Positions 1-14,291 are shown, counted from the first letter of the stretch. The stretch: DNA of 64,000 nt from Grammothele lineata (GCA_002150815.3 NDFF03000247.1:22226-86225); one strand, 5' to 3'. The notes: generated from the sequence alone by a model not told the origin. Translations and numbers: made by a program.

Positions 1-54
1 TTGACATACAGAGGGCAGCTCGCCCGGGCGAGGGGTAAGTAGCTCCTGCTCCAC

Positions 55-3020
<2,966 letters not shown>

Positions 3021-3226
3021 GACGCGTAAGTGTTAGCAAGGTAGTGGACAGTGGTGGGTCGAGGTGGTGGTCGGGGACGACGCCGGAGACACTGGCGCCG
3101 CCGTCGTCCTAACATTTCCTCTTTCAGAAGCAGCGCTAGCACGTGACTTTTGAGGAGGAGGAAGGACGAAAACTCGTCGAGCCTCGAGAAGACTTGTTGC
3201 ATCTGCTTTTAACGCGTCGCGTGAAC

Positions 3227-5425
3227 ATGCCTCCCTCTTTGCCGTCTTCCACCAAAAAGCGCAAGTCTCGCGATGCCGACGACTCCTTGGATGTCATCCA
3301 GGATCTGGAGAAACAACTTATGGCAGCCGTCTCCAACGGCACTTCCTTAAACCCTCTCGCCGACCTCCTCGACCTCGCATATAACATCGAAGACCCTGCG
3401 CATCTATCTAAAGCGATATATGCGCTCTACCGTGTCTTTGTGACCATTCTATCCAATGGCCTGCTCTCGGGTCCAGACCGTACGGAGGAGACGAAAGCCG
3501 TACGAGCATGGCTACTAGAACGCCTCACTAAATTCACAGAGTTCCTAGTAGGCTTGTTGAAGGACGACGAGGCGTCTCTCAATGTGAGGATGCATATTCT
3601 CTCTGTTCTCCGTTGGTATACTAATACTACTTCGCTACAGAGATCCGGGCTAGATATTCTATTTTCACTTCAGAAGCATCTGTCCTCTTCCCTCACACGC
3701 ACCGGCGGCAGCAAGCAGCCGCCCCAATTTCACGCATCCCACTTCCGGCGCATTGTGGCCGGACTCCTCTTATGCCCTCCTTCTCCGCGCTGCAACCGCT
3801 CAAAGAAACTTAAGATGGAGTCGGCTGCGGACGAGACCTTAAATCCTGGCGTTCGGGACCATTTCGTGAACACTTGGCTGAGCGTGAACGATGACATACG
3901 GTGGTTCTTCCTACGAGACGCGGCGTATGTACCCTCAGTCACGTGCGCTTTCGTTGGATGCTGAATTTGCCAACAGCATCCTTCAGTCGAGGCACCCGTA
4001 TAGCGAGGCGCCTCAGATGCCAAGGAACTTGCTATCCATCCTCGAACGGATCACCACCTTTCCGACAAAAGCGTCCGAGCTCAATTCGTGGTGGGTCGAA
4101 GAGCTCAGCCGCAAACCCCCTCCATCGAAGAAGTCATCGTCCGCAGGTGATGAGGATGACACTCCTGAAGAGGCCGGAGACGAGAACGAAGACGATGACT
4201 GGCGCAAGTTTTTCGATGAGCCGGGCACGAAGCCCGTTGAGGAGAAAAAGGGATCGGTCGGTCGCGTGCACACGTTGACGATCCACCAGTCCCTCCACTC
4301 GCTGTCCGCACATAGGGCGGTGTTTACCAAGGCATGGCTGACTCTGTTGCCACAGTTGTCTTTGGGTTCAGCAGAGTCTACGAGAGGACATTCTCTTCGT
4401 GTCCTCAACGTTCTGCACCGCGGTATCATTCCACATCTAACAAGGCCCATTCTCATCATGGATTGGGTTAGTTCATCAGTGGATCATGGTGCGTAATTCG
4501 GGCCGGTCTACTGTCGATCTCACTGAATGAACAACCAGGGGGTACAATCGGTCTCCTCGCATTAAACGCCCTGTTCACCCTGATCAAAGAGTACAATTTG
4601 TGAGCCGATTGCGCCTGGTCTGCGACGATCACATCGACTGACACAACGACGCAGGGATTACCCTCAGTTCTACACACGGTTGTACGGTTTTCTCGATCGA
4701 GATGTGCTGCATTTGAAGCACCGCGCACGGTTTTTTCGACTGACCGAATTATTCCTGAGTTCAACGTCAGTGGCCTGATCGTCTCCTCGTGCTTGCGAAT
4801 TATTGACAGCAGTCGTGTCCGGGAACAGACTACTACCTGCTAACCTCGTGGCCTCATTTGTGAAGCGGCTATCGAGGCTCTCACTAAACGCTCCGCCTGC
4901 AGCGGTAGTAATGCTCATCCCGTTTACCTACAACATGCTCCGACGGCACCCCGCGTTGATGACGATGATTCACCGGACGGAAGACGTGACGGGTTCAGAA
5001 GCCGGTGAGACTCCGTTGTACGCCGTCCTTGCGAGAGACCTAATGAAGAGGCAATGCATCATAGATGGCTTCCGGGCCGAGGAGGGAAACCCGACGCTGA
5101 CCAACGCGCTGGAAAGCTCGCTTTGGGAGCTCTACAGCCACCGAGGACACTACCACGCATCGGTGTCGACGATGGCGAAAATTTTCGAGGAGGCATTCAC
5201 ACGACCGAGCTACGGCATGGAAGACTTCTTGGACCACACGTACGGGGCGGTGAGGACTATAAGTATCGATGCGACGGCGCTCTGAGCTGACAAGCCGACT
5301 TGGGTGCTACCCAGATGTTCGAGACCGAGGTGAAGCGGAGGATGCGGAAGGAGCCTGCGACGGCATTAGAGGGCCCGGCTGTGGGCGAAGAGGATGAGAT
5401 AGAAGAGTTGTGGACGATTGGATGA
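3227..5425 (+). CDS. NOC4: Nucleolar complex protein 4 (Noc4, CBF/Mak21 family)
   Basis: Ribosome biogenesis factor. Family role: with Nop14 it acts in nucleolar maturation and export of the 40S subunit. The CBF-domain signature is clear after splicing: QSLHSLSAHRAVFTKAWL, VLNVLHRGIIPHLTRPILIMDW, GTIGLLALNALFTLIKEY, DYPQFYTRLYGFLD, and LLPANLVASFVKRLSRLSL followed by FTYNMLRRHP. The start is the ATG at 3227 (MPPSLPSSTKKRKSRDAD). An in-frame upstream reading from 3143 is possible but lacks family features. Introns are read at about 3584-3640 (57 nt, with TACTAAT branch point), 3926-3978, after ILIMDW, after KEYNL, after LFLSS, and before the final exon (MFETEVKRRMRKEP... to TGA 5423-5425). An acidic lysine-rich linker (about 4140-4260) is typical of nucleolar proteins. 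Confidence 0.93.
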
Positions 5426-7503
5426 GAGCGCCAAGAGGCAAAAGGTGATGAAATCATGATACGGTCCCCGAAATGTCGGATCGTGCACGACGCGTGGGAC
5501 AGATGAGGATGATGGCGGTGCGTGGTCGGATGCGTATGAAGACCGGAGAGGGTTGGGCGCACATGGCGAGCGGGGCGTGGAGAAAGGAGGTTGGAGCCGA
5601 TCGAACAAAGTTGGATGGTTTGTTTGAAGGCCGTTGAAGGCCGGGGACGCTTATCGGGCGATCGGCTTGTTCTGAAACAGGCGTGTTAGAGATGGGGCGG
5701 AAATTCACCGGTCGGGCTGGTGGCCGCGATCTGCGTGAGGCTGATGGCGACATGCAGAGCCTGCGGACGAGGCGTAGATACGGAAGGACAGCAGCAGCAG
5801 GCGATGAGGAGGCCGGGCCGCGATGAGGACGTGGGGCGGAAGGATGGCCGCCGGCCGGTGAATTGTCGCTGTACTTGTAGGGGGCGATCCCGGCCCTCCG
5901 CACCGGAATGGTCGGGAAGGAGGCCGGCGTTGGACCAGACGGACGACGAGGGGCTGGCCGGGACCGGGACAAGAGCCAAGGCGAGGGCGAAAAACAGGAC
6001 AAACTGGGAATTAGGTTGAGAGACCGGAGGATTTAGCCGGCGGTGACGATGCGAGGACGGCTCGTGGTCGGTGCATTAATTGCAGACGTCTGGGGGTGCC
6101 GCCTGGTCGCGCGACGTTCTGAACCTGATCTGAACGCGTGACGGGTGACCTGCGGGCGAGTTTGACGGTCAGGACAGGTTGAAAGCGTGTCCAGAACCGA
6201 GCTCGTCATCCCGTTTCGGTCGAGCTGATGGACGGCCGCGGGTAGAAGGAGCCTGGCCGGTCCTGGCGGAGACCAAACCGAGCAGGCGGGCGCCAAAGGG
6301 CCTGGCCAGGGCGGCAACACGCCTCATGACGCTCGTCTGTCGTCGGGCGGGCTGAGCCCGCCCTGCGCGGTCCACGTCCAAGTCAGCCTGATCGTCCCGT
6401 CCCGTCCATGCAACATCCGGGAGTCGCAGCCGGACGGAGAACGGTTAGGAGAGAGGAGAGCACGGGCGCAGGCATGCGAAGCGTAGATGCAAGGGGAGGA
6501 CTGACGACACGAGCGGCGGAGGACCGGACGTCGGTGCAGGAAGAATGGAGCGGGCACGGGGCAGGTTATATGAGCGCGGGTGATGATGGAAGTCGCGAGG
6601 ATGCCGACGTCCCGGCCGGCTTATCAGAACGAGGACACCGGTCGCATCCTCCAGCAGCCTCCAGGTCGCGGAGCGATTTCGCACCTCAGGAGCCTTCCCG
6701 GCTCCCGCTGGCTGTCGGATCCATCCTCGGCGTCCATCCGCCTTGCGCGAGACCAGACCGCCGTCGAGGGCGCGCAGAGGGAAGAGCCCGACGCAGAGTC
6801 GGAGAAAGCAGGCGCTTTGGTACGCGCTGGGAGCCCACCGGGGAGCAAATGAGAGGCCGTGGCTGAGCCGCGGATGGTCGATGCTGGTCTGGACGCCGCA
6901 CGCGCCCCGCCGACGTCGGCGGCGGCGGTGGCGCGACGTCGAGCTAGGATATGTCTCTGCAGGCGGCTGCAGCCGTCTGCACTCGCTCGCTCGCAAACTA
7001 ACTCGCGCGGTGGCGGCCGGCGGCGGGGAAAGAGACGGAGACGAGGACGACGAGGCGGACGAGGGGACGGACGAGGAACGGACGAGGGCCGGCGACCGAC
7101 CGGTGACTGACCGGTGACTTGACGTGTGCTCGACCGAAAGCGGGCCATCCCGGCGTCTTTCGCAAGGCGGAAAGTGGCCGGCGGGCGAGCGCCAAGGGCC
7201 GAGCGCCGGGGCAGGGGCGGGACCAATAGCCGGAGAATGAAAACCGGCGAACAAACGTTAACAAACGCCCGCGTCTCTCCTCTCGCGCGCGGCCCCCGGT
7301 CTTAACCCCCAACGCCTCTCCCCCGCCTGCCCTTTCCCCCGCCCCTCTCCCTCCTCCTTCCTCCCTCTCCCGCTCCCGCCCCTCTTCAAGTCCTCGCCGT
7401 CCGTCCGACGTCCTCGCCATCCCCGCCGCCGTCGTTGTCGTTGGCCCCAACCACCCTTCCCCTTCCCTCTCCTTCCCTCGCCCCCATAACACACGCCTTC
7501 ACC
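5426..7503. promoter_or_regulatory. 2 kb gene-free GC-rich stretch upstream of the Zn2Cys6 factor
   Basis: No reading frame here shows a recognisable protein. The long open frames on both strands are Arg/Pro/Ser-rich low-complexity readings of GC-rich DNA. The last 240 bp (about 7265-7500) is a nearly pure C/T tract ending just before the factor's ATG, as is common at fungal transcription starts. A perfect 11-bp tandem repeat lies at 7098-7119. Most other gaps in the window are 100-600 bp, so this length suggests an extended promoter or an unannotated non-coding transcript; that is inference. Confidence 0.5.
7098..7119. repeat. Perfect tandem pair of an 11-bp motif (GACCGGTGACT)
   Basis: GACCGGTGACT occurs at 7098-7108 and again directly at 7109-7119, with no mismatch, about 385 bp upstream of the transcription factor ATG. 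It contains the palindrome ACCGGT. It could be a protein-binding site or a chance small duplication. Confidence 0.55.
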
Positions 7504-10339
7504 ATGGATCCGCAGCAGGTCGTGTCCGCCAATCCCCCGTTCGTTGTCCCTTTTCTCGACCTTTTCGATCTCGATTGACCCCTCCCTTGCAGCCCCAAGG
7601 CTCCCGTTGTCAGAGGCGCACGCGCCTGCACCGTCTGCAGGCAGGCGAAGGTTCGTCCCCTCTATCTCCCCCGGTCCCTCCCCCTCTCATATTCGCCTAG
7701 ATGAAGTGCGTCGGCGCAGAGGACGGTACAAAGCGCTGCCAGCGCTGCATCAGGTCTGGTGCAGAGTACGTTTCCATCTCGTCGTCTCCAACCTACGCCC
7801 CTCATTCTTCACTCCCCGCAGATGCATATTCGAGAAACACCGTCGTGGCCGCAAGCCTGGCTCAAAGTCAGCTAATTCCCTCGCTTTCTACGCGACCTTC
7901 CCCTAATGCCCTCTTAGACTCTCCGAAGCCTCCAAGATGCTCCGTCGCCTCGAAAAGGGCCTCAATAACGCGAAGGCAAAACAGCCTGCTAACGCCCCTA
8001 TGCCTCAATCCACCTCGGCGTCTGGCTCTTTCACCCACGATGAGACTGCTTTCGCCGGCCCATCCAACAGTGGCACCCATTCGGGTCACCAGTCCGACGA
8101 GGACATGGAAGAAGACGAAGAAGGCAATCAAGATGAGGCCCTGTACCCCGACCGTGTCATCAGGAATTCCATTCGTTCCTCCTTCCTGGACGTGGTCATG
8201 AACCCCTCGCCTCCCGAGGCTCGTGCTTCTGGGAGCCCGACCGAGAGGGCTGCTCCTTTTGCGCCCAAGGCTCCGTCCCAGTCACCTTCCCGGTCCAACC
8301 CTTCTCCCCAGCCCAAGCCGTACAACGACCTCTTTGCTTTCACTCCAAGAGATCCTGTCGCCGCCGGGATCATTCGCGAAGAGGACGTTCCTACGTTCTT
8401 CGACCTCTTCTTCCTTCGGCTCAACCCCTTCATCAATCTGTTTGATCCCGCGCTCCACACTCATACTTACGTCCGGTCTCGCTCGTCGTTCCTCTTCACC
8501 ACTATGCTGATGGCCTGCTGCAAGTTCTTCCACGCCGAACACTACCAGGCTGTCCGACGCCTCGCACAGGAGTGGTGTGTATACACCTTTGCTGACGGCA
8601 CCGAGAACGTCGAGACTGTTCAAGCCCTCGCCTGCATGACCTATTGGAAGGAACCTTCTGACCGCAGGACGTGGCAGTACATCGGGATGGCATGTCGCAT
8701 GGCGGTCAACCTCAAGCTCAACCGTTTTGTCGGTGGGCCCCAAGCACATGAAACCGAGATCCAGTTCCTCGAGCGCCGTAATAAGGAGCGCACTTACCTC
8801 GTGCTCTTCGTTCACGATCGTTCTCTCAGCATGCAGACCGGCAAACACTGGATGCTCCCTGAGGACGAGCTAGTCCGAAGCGTTCGGGGTGTTCGAAGTG
8901 ACCAAAGTGTTCGCAGTGATCAGAGGTGGCACGCGGTTGGTCGCAGCGGCCAACGATCCGACATCCGCCCCGAGGACGTCATCGTTGCTGCCTTTGTCGA
9001 CCTTCGTCTTATCGGCTCCGAGGCGACCAGCACGCTCTATGAGCGACCCGATGTGTTCGAGTTCGAGAACTTCAACTCGAAGCTTAACGCCTGGCTGGAC
9101 TACTGGGACACCCAGATGAACGAATGTGCGTATTTTCATTGAACCCGCGTCATTGTGCTGATCGATGCTTTTCTCAGCTGCCCTTGCAGACCCCTTCCAC
9201 AGTGCATTCCTCAAGTTCTTCCAGTCTCACGTTCGTCTCTTTTTGAACTCATTTGGCCTGAACCGTTCCAACGAGGTGCGTCCTTTTCATGTTTGGATTT
9301 GACCAAGTAATTTACGGTGTCGCAGAAGTCGCGGTTGGTGTCTCGCGAAGCCGTGCGTCAGTGCGAGATCAGTGCCCGGACGAACCTTCAAATTGTATCC
9401 AAAGACTTCGCTGGTACACATGTCCTTGTGCGTTTCACGTCGTGTTCGTTGCTATAATCAACAGTTTAGCTAATTATCTAAAAGCGGTATGGCCAGGAAT
9501 CTGTGACCGTCATGTCGGCGTATGCAGCTATTGTGTTGCTTAAGGTAAGGCGCATACGCTTGCGGGTCTTCAAATTGTTAATTCATACGCTACAGTTGCT
9601 TCGTCATCCTGCTACTGGCGCGATCCTCGAGACGAGTTACGAGCAGATCCACCGCATCATCAACAACGCAGCGGACGCTTACCAGAACGCTGGGCACGTC
9701 ACTGGGTCTGAACTGGACTCTGCCGCTTATCATGCCCGCTTCCTGCGTCACCTTACGGCTTTGGACACTGCACAGCAACAGACGGGAGCCAAGACTTTCA
9801 GAACAGAGGGCATGCCCCCGTCGTTCGCTCAGGGCTTACCTCCTATTCGTCCTTCGCAGTCCTCTGCTGGCTTGGGCCTTCCTCCCTTGGATCCGTACCC
9901 GTCCCACCGCCTTCATGGCATAGGTCCTCAACACCTCGCACCTCTTCAGATTCCCGGTCCTTCTCAGAGCTACTCAACTAGCCACGGCGAATACGGGACG
10001 GAATCGGCTACCCGCAGTGGTATGATGTCTGCGGCTAATCGCACGCCCTCGATGTACCCTGCGATGCCTCCCTCAAGTGAGATGGATCAGCGGTACTTCG
10101 AGTACATGGTTGGCGAGGTCGGCGAGGTCGGCGAGGCATTGTTCCCCAACTCTGGCGCCTTTCCGTCTTCCGCCTCAGGATTCATGAGTGGTGGTCCGAT
10201 GGAAGGCTACAGCCTTCAGCATCACCAGTACCGCGAGCAGCCGCCGATGCCATACGTCCATAGCCGCTCTTCGTCTTATCACCAGATGCCTCCGATGCAA
10301 TACGGCACCACCGGTTTCCAAGGTCCTCGTTACAGCTGA
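7504..10339 (+). CDS. Zn(II)2Cys6 fungal-specific transcription factor
   Basis: The spliced N-terminus reads MDPQQVVPKAPVVRGARACT, followed by VCRQAKMKC, KRCQRC and AEC. This gives six cysteines at residues 19, 22, 29, 39, 42 and 49 (CX2CX6CX9CX2CX6C), the Gal4-type binuclear zinc cluster. A basic linker (KHRRGRKPGSK) and a leucine-containing helix (LSEASKMLRRLEKG) follow. A fungal-specific regulatory domain follows (FFDLFFLRLNPFINLFDP, CRMAVNLKLNRF), and the C-terminus is low-complexity Pro/Ser/Gln/Tyr. Exon 1 is 20 nt (7504-7523, donor GTCCGC). Further introns lie near 7669, 7767, 7905, 9124, 9275, 9435 and 9545. An imperfect 18-bp duplication at 8889-8924 encodes repeated VRSDQ. The final codons Tyr-Ser-stop (10331-10339) belong to a transposon end. 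Nuclear DNA-binding regulator; target genes unknown. Confidence 0.9.
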
Positions 10340-10359
10340 ATGCAAAACGATAGACCGCG
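10333..10359 (+). repeat. Left terminal inverted repeat, 27 bp
   Basis: Exact reverse complement of 11954-11980. The TGA stop codon of the upstream transcription factor (10337-10339) lies inside this repeat. The preceding TA (10331-10332) is the target-site copy. Confidence 0.95.
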
Positions 10360-10515
10360 ACCATTTCTTCCTCTTCAGAGATCTGTGGAGCGATCTATCC
10401 ACGTAAGGAAAGGCCCAGGACGAAGCCCCGCTTTGCGCCACTGAGCGCTTGTGAGAGATGTCTGGAGGCGCAACGGGCTGGGTCGGAGGGTATGCGTCTC
10501 GATTGACTTCTCATC

Positions 10516-11730
10516 ATGGGCAACCGGAAACATATCCCGGAGGAGGTGAAGAAACAGATGGTCTCGCTCTCTGCCCGTGGATTCGATAATCCCGAAATCG
10601 CCTCTATTCTCGATGTCTCCGAGCGGACTGTACGACGAGTGCAGAGATTGGCGCTACACACCGGGAAAACCACGCGCAAGTCTTTGGAAGCTGGCCGTCC
10701 ACGGACGCTCAATGGGCTTGATGCCGCGGTACGCATAACATTTCTGAGTAGTATTTGATGTATATGTTGAGGGCGTATGTAGTTCATTGAGGGCATGCTC
10801 GAGCGTACACCAGACATCGAGCTGCACGAGTTGAAAGTTGCTCTCGAAGAGCAGTGTGACGTGTCAGTGTCGACGACTACAATTTCTCGGCTCCTCAAAC
10901 GCCGCGGATTCACTCGAAAGCAGGTTTGTACTATTATGTTCCTATGAATGAGTCGATAGGAGGGGCCATACGTTTCAGGTCAGTCGCGTGGCCCTCGAAC
11001 GAAACGAAGACGTTCGAGACGCCTACCTCCTACATGTCGGTCAGAATTACCGGGCAGACCAGCTTGTCTTCGTAGACGAGTCTTCTTTCAATCGTAACAC
11101 AACAAAGAGGAGATACGGCTGGGCACCTGTGGGCTCTAGGGCGCGACGCCGGGATTTTTTCGTCCGTGGACAGAGGTACAACTTCATCATTACTATTGGG
11201 AGTATACATGACATCTCAGTGTTTTGGGTTACTCCTACAGGTACTCGATATTACCAGCTTTATCATTAGATGGAATCCTGCACCTCAACATAGAGGAACA
11301 GTCCTTCACTGGGGACGCCTTCAAGGAATTTATATCAGGTCTGCTCGACAACATGAATCCGTACCCTCAGAAAAACTCAGTGATCATCATGGATAACGCG
11401 AGCATACATCATGTTGAAGGAATCCGCGAGATGATTGAAGAACGGTACGTGAGAATTCAATATTCTCGGTGAACAAAGCCCACATCTTCTAACCTTACTC
11501 GTAGGGGTATGAGACTCGTTTATCTACCCCCATACTCACCAGACCTCAACCCGATCGAGGAAGCTTTCTCAGCCTTGAAGTCCTGGATCCGGACTAACCG
11601 AGACTACGTGCGTGGAGAACTCACCGGAGACATCACTTGCGATCCGTATACCATGCTCTGGACGGCCGTCTTCCAGTCTGCCACCGCGGAGAAAGCTCGA
11701 GGGTGGTACAGAGACTCAGGGTATCTTTGA
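10516..11730 (+). CDS. Tc1/IS630-type DDE transposase
   Basis: Five exons (10516-10728, 10783-10923, 10979-11175, 11241-11444, 11505-11730) sum to 981 nt, giving an uninterrupted protein of 326 residues. The N-terminal half has two helix-turn-helix segments (NPEIASILDVSERTVRRVQR; VSTTTISRLLKRRGFTRKQ). The catalytic part has Asp151 (VFVDESSFN), Asp235 (VIIMDNASIHH) and Glu270 (SPDLNPIEEAF). The second Asp and the Glu are separated by 34 residues, a DD34E spacing as in Tc1. RYSILPALSLDGIL is a common segment in fungal IS630-like transposases. Function: cuts and pastes the element at TA dinucleotides. All splice borders are GT..AG and no disabling change is visible. Confidence 0.93.
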
Positions 11731-11953
11731 AGAGTCTCGTTACTTATGGCGTGATTTGTAGTGGTATGATAGAACACAATGCGGATGGATGACAGGGGTG
11801 TGCTGGCAACATCGAGTTGACTATCGAACTGGCAGTGGGAAGGTGCGCGTCGTCTCAAGCTGAGCAGCCGGTGAGCGCTGAGCGGTGATTTCATTTTACG
11901 TCAGCATCCCATTGGGGCCGATGACGACAGGCCCCAAACAGCGAAAATGCGGG

Positions 11954-11980
11954 CGCGGTCTATCGTTTTGCATTCAGCTG
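11954..11980 (-). repeat. Right terminal inverted repeat, 27 bp
   Basis: Exact reverse complement of 10333-10359, followed by the target TA at 11981-11982. Beyond 27 bp the two arms diverge. Confidence 0.95.
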
Positions 11981-11982
11981 TA

Positions 11983-12409
11983 AGCGGTTGTTGCAGCGCC
12001 GTGATCTTGGACTGGGTCTTTACTTATTCTATGCCCTTCGGACTGTCTCTCGTACGGTTGTAATCGCGCCCCCCTTGTCCATCACTGTTCCCTTCCCGTA
12101 TCCTCCCGCCTCTATGCATAGCTCCAGTGTCGTCTCGCCTCGCTCCGCTTGCTGTGATTGCTGCTCGTACGCATCGTTTAGTCGTCACGTATACACTTTC
12201 TTGTACTCGAATTATCGCTTTGCTAGTCGTTTCACGCATTCTTGCCTCGTGCAATCATAACTGTTTGGCGCATACATTATTAGGTGACCGCTTCGCTGTT
12301 TCGTAAACCCTTAGTCATTTGTACGTATCCTACTTCGCGCACTCGGTTGCCTAATGGACCAATGTGAGAGCGAACATAACAAGATCGCTGTGACATTCTT
12401 CCGAAATTC
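11983..12409. other. Intergenic stretch, probably the displaced 3' flank of the transcription factor gene
   Basis: No supported gene. The segment lies between the transposon's right end and the Nup37 stop codon (convergent side). It begins AGCGG directly after the TA. If the element is removed, this joins the factor's reading frame to give an in-frame TAA, so the stretch is likely the original 3' untranslated region. Confidence 0.6.
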
Positions 12410-14169
12410 CTACGTATCTACGCCAATATAGAACACGACGATATCCCTACCCACGGCGGCGACAATCCTGGGGATGCCTCGGCACGCGACGAAATCGAAC
12501 GATCGTACATACAACGGTCGCTGGGCGATGTCAAATGCGGTGGGCTGGGCGTGGGGATAGGATACGTTATGGACGTGAATGACGGCACCCTTGGCGGGGC
12601 TGCCTGTCGATACAGCAAAATAGTCTGGATACGTAGGGCACCACCTGAAAGGAGAAATGGACCCCGGTGTCAGTAACGCACATCTGCTGGACGCGGCCCC
12701 AGTCCGGTACCGCCGTCAGTCGGCCGAAATCCCGCGCGCACCGGTGGCGGCGGAGGGTGTGCGGAGCCGCAACCGCAACCGCGAGGCACGTCGAAGGGGG
12801 CCCAAGTGCGGGGCACGCACGCTTCGGGCCGATCGCGCGGCGCGCGGATGCCGCCTCAGACAAGACACGGGGCCAGGCGCAAGGGGGTGGACGTACCGAA
12901 ACTGCTGACAGCCCTCCGCGAAGCTTGAGCCAGTGAGGTAGGGTTTACCCCCGTACAGGTTGCCCATGTCCCAGAGGGAGAAGCGCGTGCCGTAGGCCGC
13001 ACCCACGCTGTATCGGAGAGAACGCAAACGTGATCGGTCAGTGGGAAGGTCAAGGTACATGAGAAGGGGCGAAGAAGGCAGGTGCGGACAGCGCGACAGC
13101 GGCGCGGACGGGCTGCGGCCAGTCGTGGTCACCGTCACAGCCGCGGTCGACATCGACCAGGTATGGAGGAATGCCGGAGCATTTGAACTCCGAGAAACGA
13201 GAAGCAGCGGTCCCAAACTCACAAATCCGCCGTGGGATCTCGCCGCCAAGCGACCGAGCCGGACCACTTTGTTGACACGCCCGGCGCAGAATCGGCCAGC
13301 GTGCGGGGTTCGACGAGCTCAACAACGGCTTGGTTTCGCCAAGAATCTTGTTCATTGTCATTGAGGTCGGATCGCCAGTCCGTGAGGAAAATGGAACCGC
13401 GGCAGTCACCGACTAGTACCTCCTTGCTTGTGGATGGATGGGAGTCGACGCTGGTGAGTGGGTGAGGGAATGCAATGACGTAGGAGGTGGGTTGGGGGCG
13501 TTTTGGAGGTGATCTACCAGGTGAGGGGGGAGAAGCAATGTCGATGACAGGGTCGAGATCCCAGACCATGAGCATCTTGTCATCTGAAGCGCAGAAAAAC
13601 AGGAGATAGGCGCAATGAACAGCTGGTGGGGCTTTGACAGATAATTGTATGCGTACCAGACACTGTAGCAACATAGCGGGAGCTGTCCTCGCTCCGACCT
13701 CCGCAGAAGGTCATGTCGTTCACCTTTCCATGGTGGCCACTGAGTCCGCCGCCGAAGGGGAAGATCTCTGAGTCGCCCGTGGCACGCTTAGACAAGAGGT
13801 ACAGGCTGAAGTCGGACGCGGCAACAGCGAGTCTGGAAGAATTGTGTTAGACGATGGACACAAGGCCGAGACGAGAGACAAACTCGATCGACCAGTCGTC
13901 GGTGGAAGAAGGAGAGCTGACGCGCGTAGACCAAGCTATAGCGGTAATACGAGAGCCGATGTGAAAGACCGCGATCGTTTTGCATGTGGATTCTCCCTGG
14001 TCGAAGCAAGTGGGTTTTCGCGCGGAGGTACGAGGAGAGAGACAAGACGTACAATCTGGATGACCTCGACGGAGTGGTCGCCACCGACTGCGATGAGATC
14101 CGGGGCGTCGTCGTGGTAGCAGGCGCAGACAGCATGGACAGTAGAACCGTGGTTGTGGCGGACATCCAT
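12410..14169 (-). CDS. NUP37: Nup37-like WD40 nucleoporin
   Basis: Spliced reading: MDVRHNHGSTVHAVCACYHD, then LIAVGGDHSVEVIQI, CKTIAVFHIGSRITAIAWS, LSGHHGKVNDMTFCG, YVATVSDDKMLMVWDLD, GAAYGTRFSLWDMGNLYGG, FRWCPTYPDYFAVST and RIVAAVGRDIVVFYIGVDT-stop. Order and spacing match the seven-bladed WD40 nucleoporin Nup37, a member of the Y-shaped (Nup107-160) nuclear pore subcomplex that is kept in filamentous fungi. The start is the ATG at 14167-14169; the stop is TAG at 12410-12412. One intron (about 12657-12892) is near 240 nt and very GC-rich, far longer than its neighbours. WD40 proteins are easily confused, so the name is likely rather than certain. Confidence 0.8.
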
Positions 14170-14291
14170 GGTGGCTGAGGACAAGGAGGCGGGGCCGGCG
14201 CGCGAGGACTCGTCGACGCGACGGAGCACGTGCGCGTGTCGAGGACGCGGTGCGTGACGCTGGAGTGAGTGGACTCTCGCCCGAGGCAGCG

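Larger units (their letters stand above)
10333..11980 (+). mobile_element. Complete Tc1/mariner-IS630 superfamily DNA transposon (1,648 bp)
   Basis: The two ends are perfect 27-bp inverted repeats (10333-10359 and 11954-11980). The left end begins CAGCTGAATGCAAAACGATA. Each end is flanked by TA (10331-10332 and 11981-11982), the target duplication expected of Tc1/mariner elements. Between them is one intact, intron-containing DDE transposase gene on the plus strand. The perfect ends and uninterrupted transposase suggest a recent insertion and possible activity. The element sits at the 3' end of the Zn2Cys6 gene and supplies its present stop codon. Confidence 0.95.

Noticed and set aside
5454..7254. 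Minus-strand frames of 182-269 codons in the GC-rich gap
   Set aside because: Arg/Pro/Ser low-complexity composition on both strands, no motif and no splice structure; open because stop codons are rare in GC-rich DNA.
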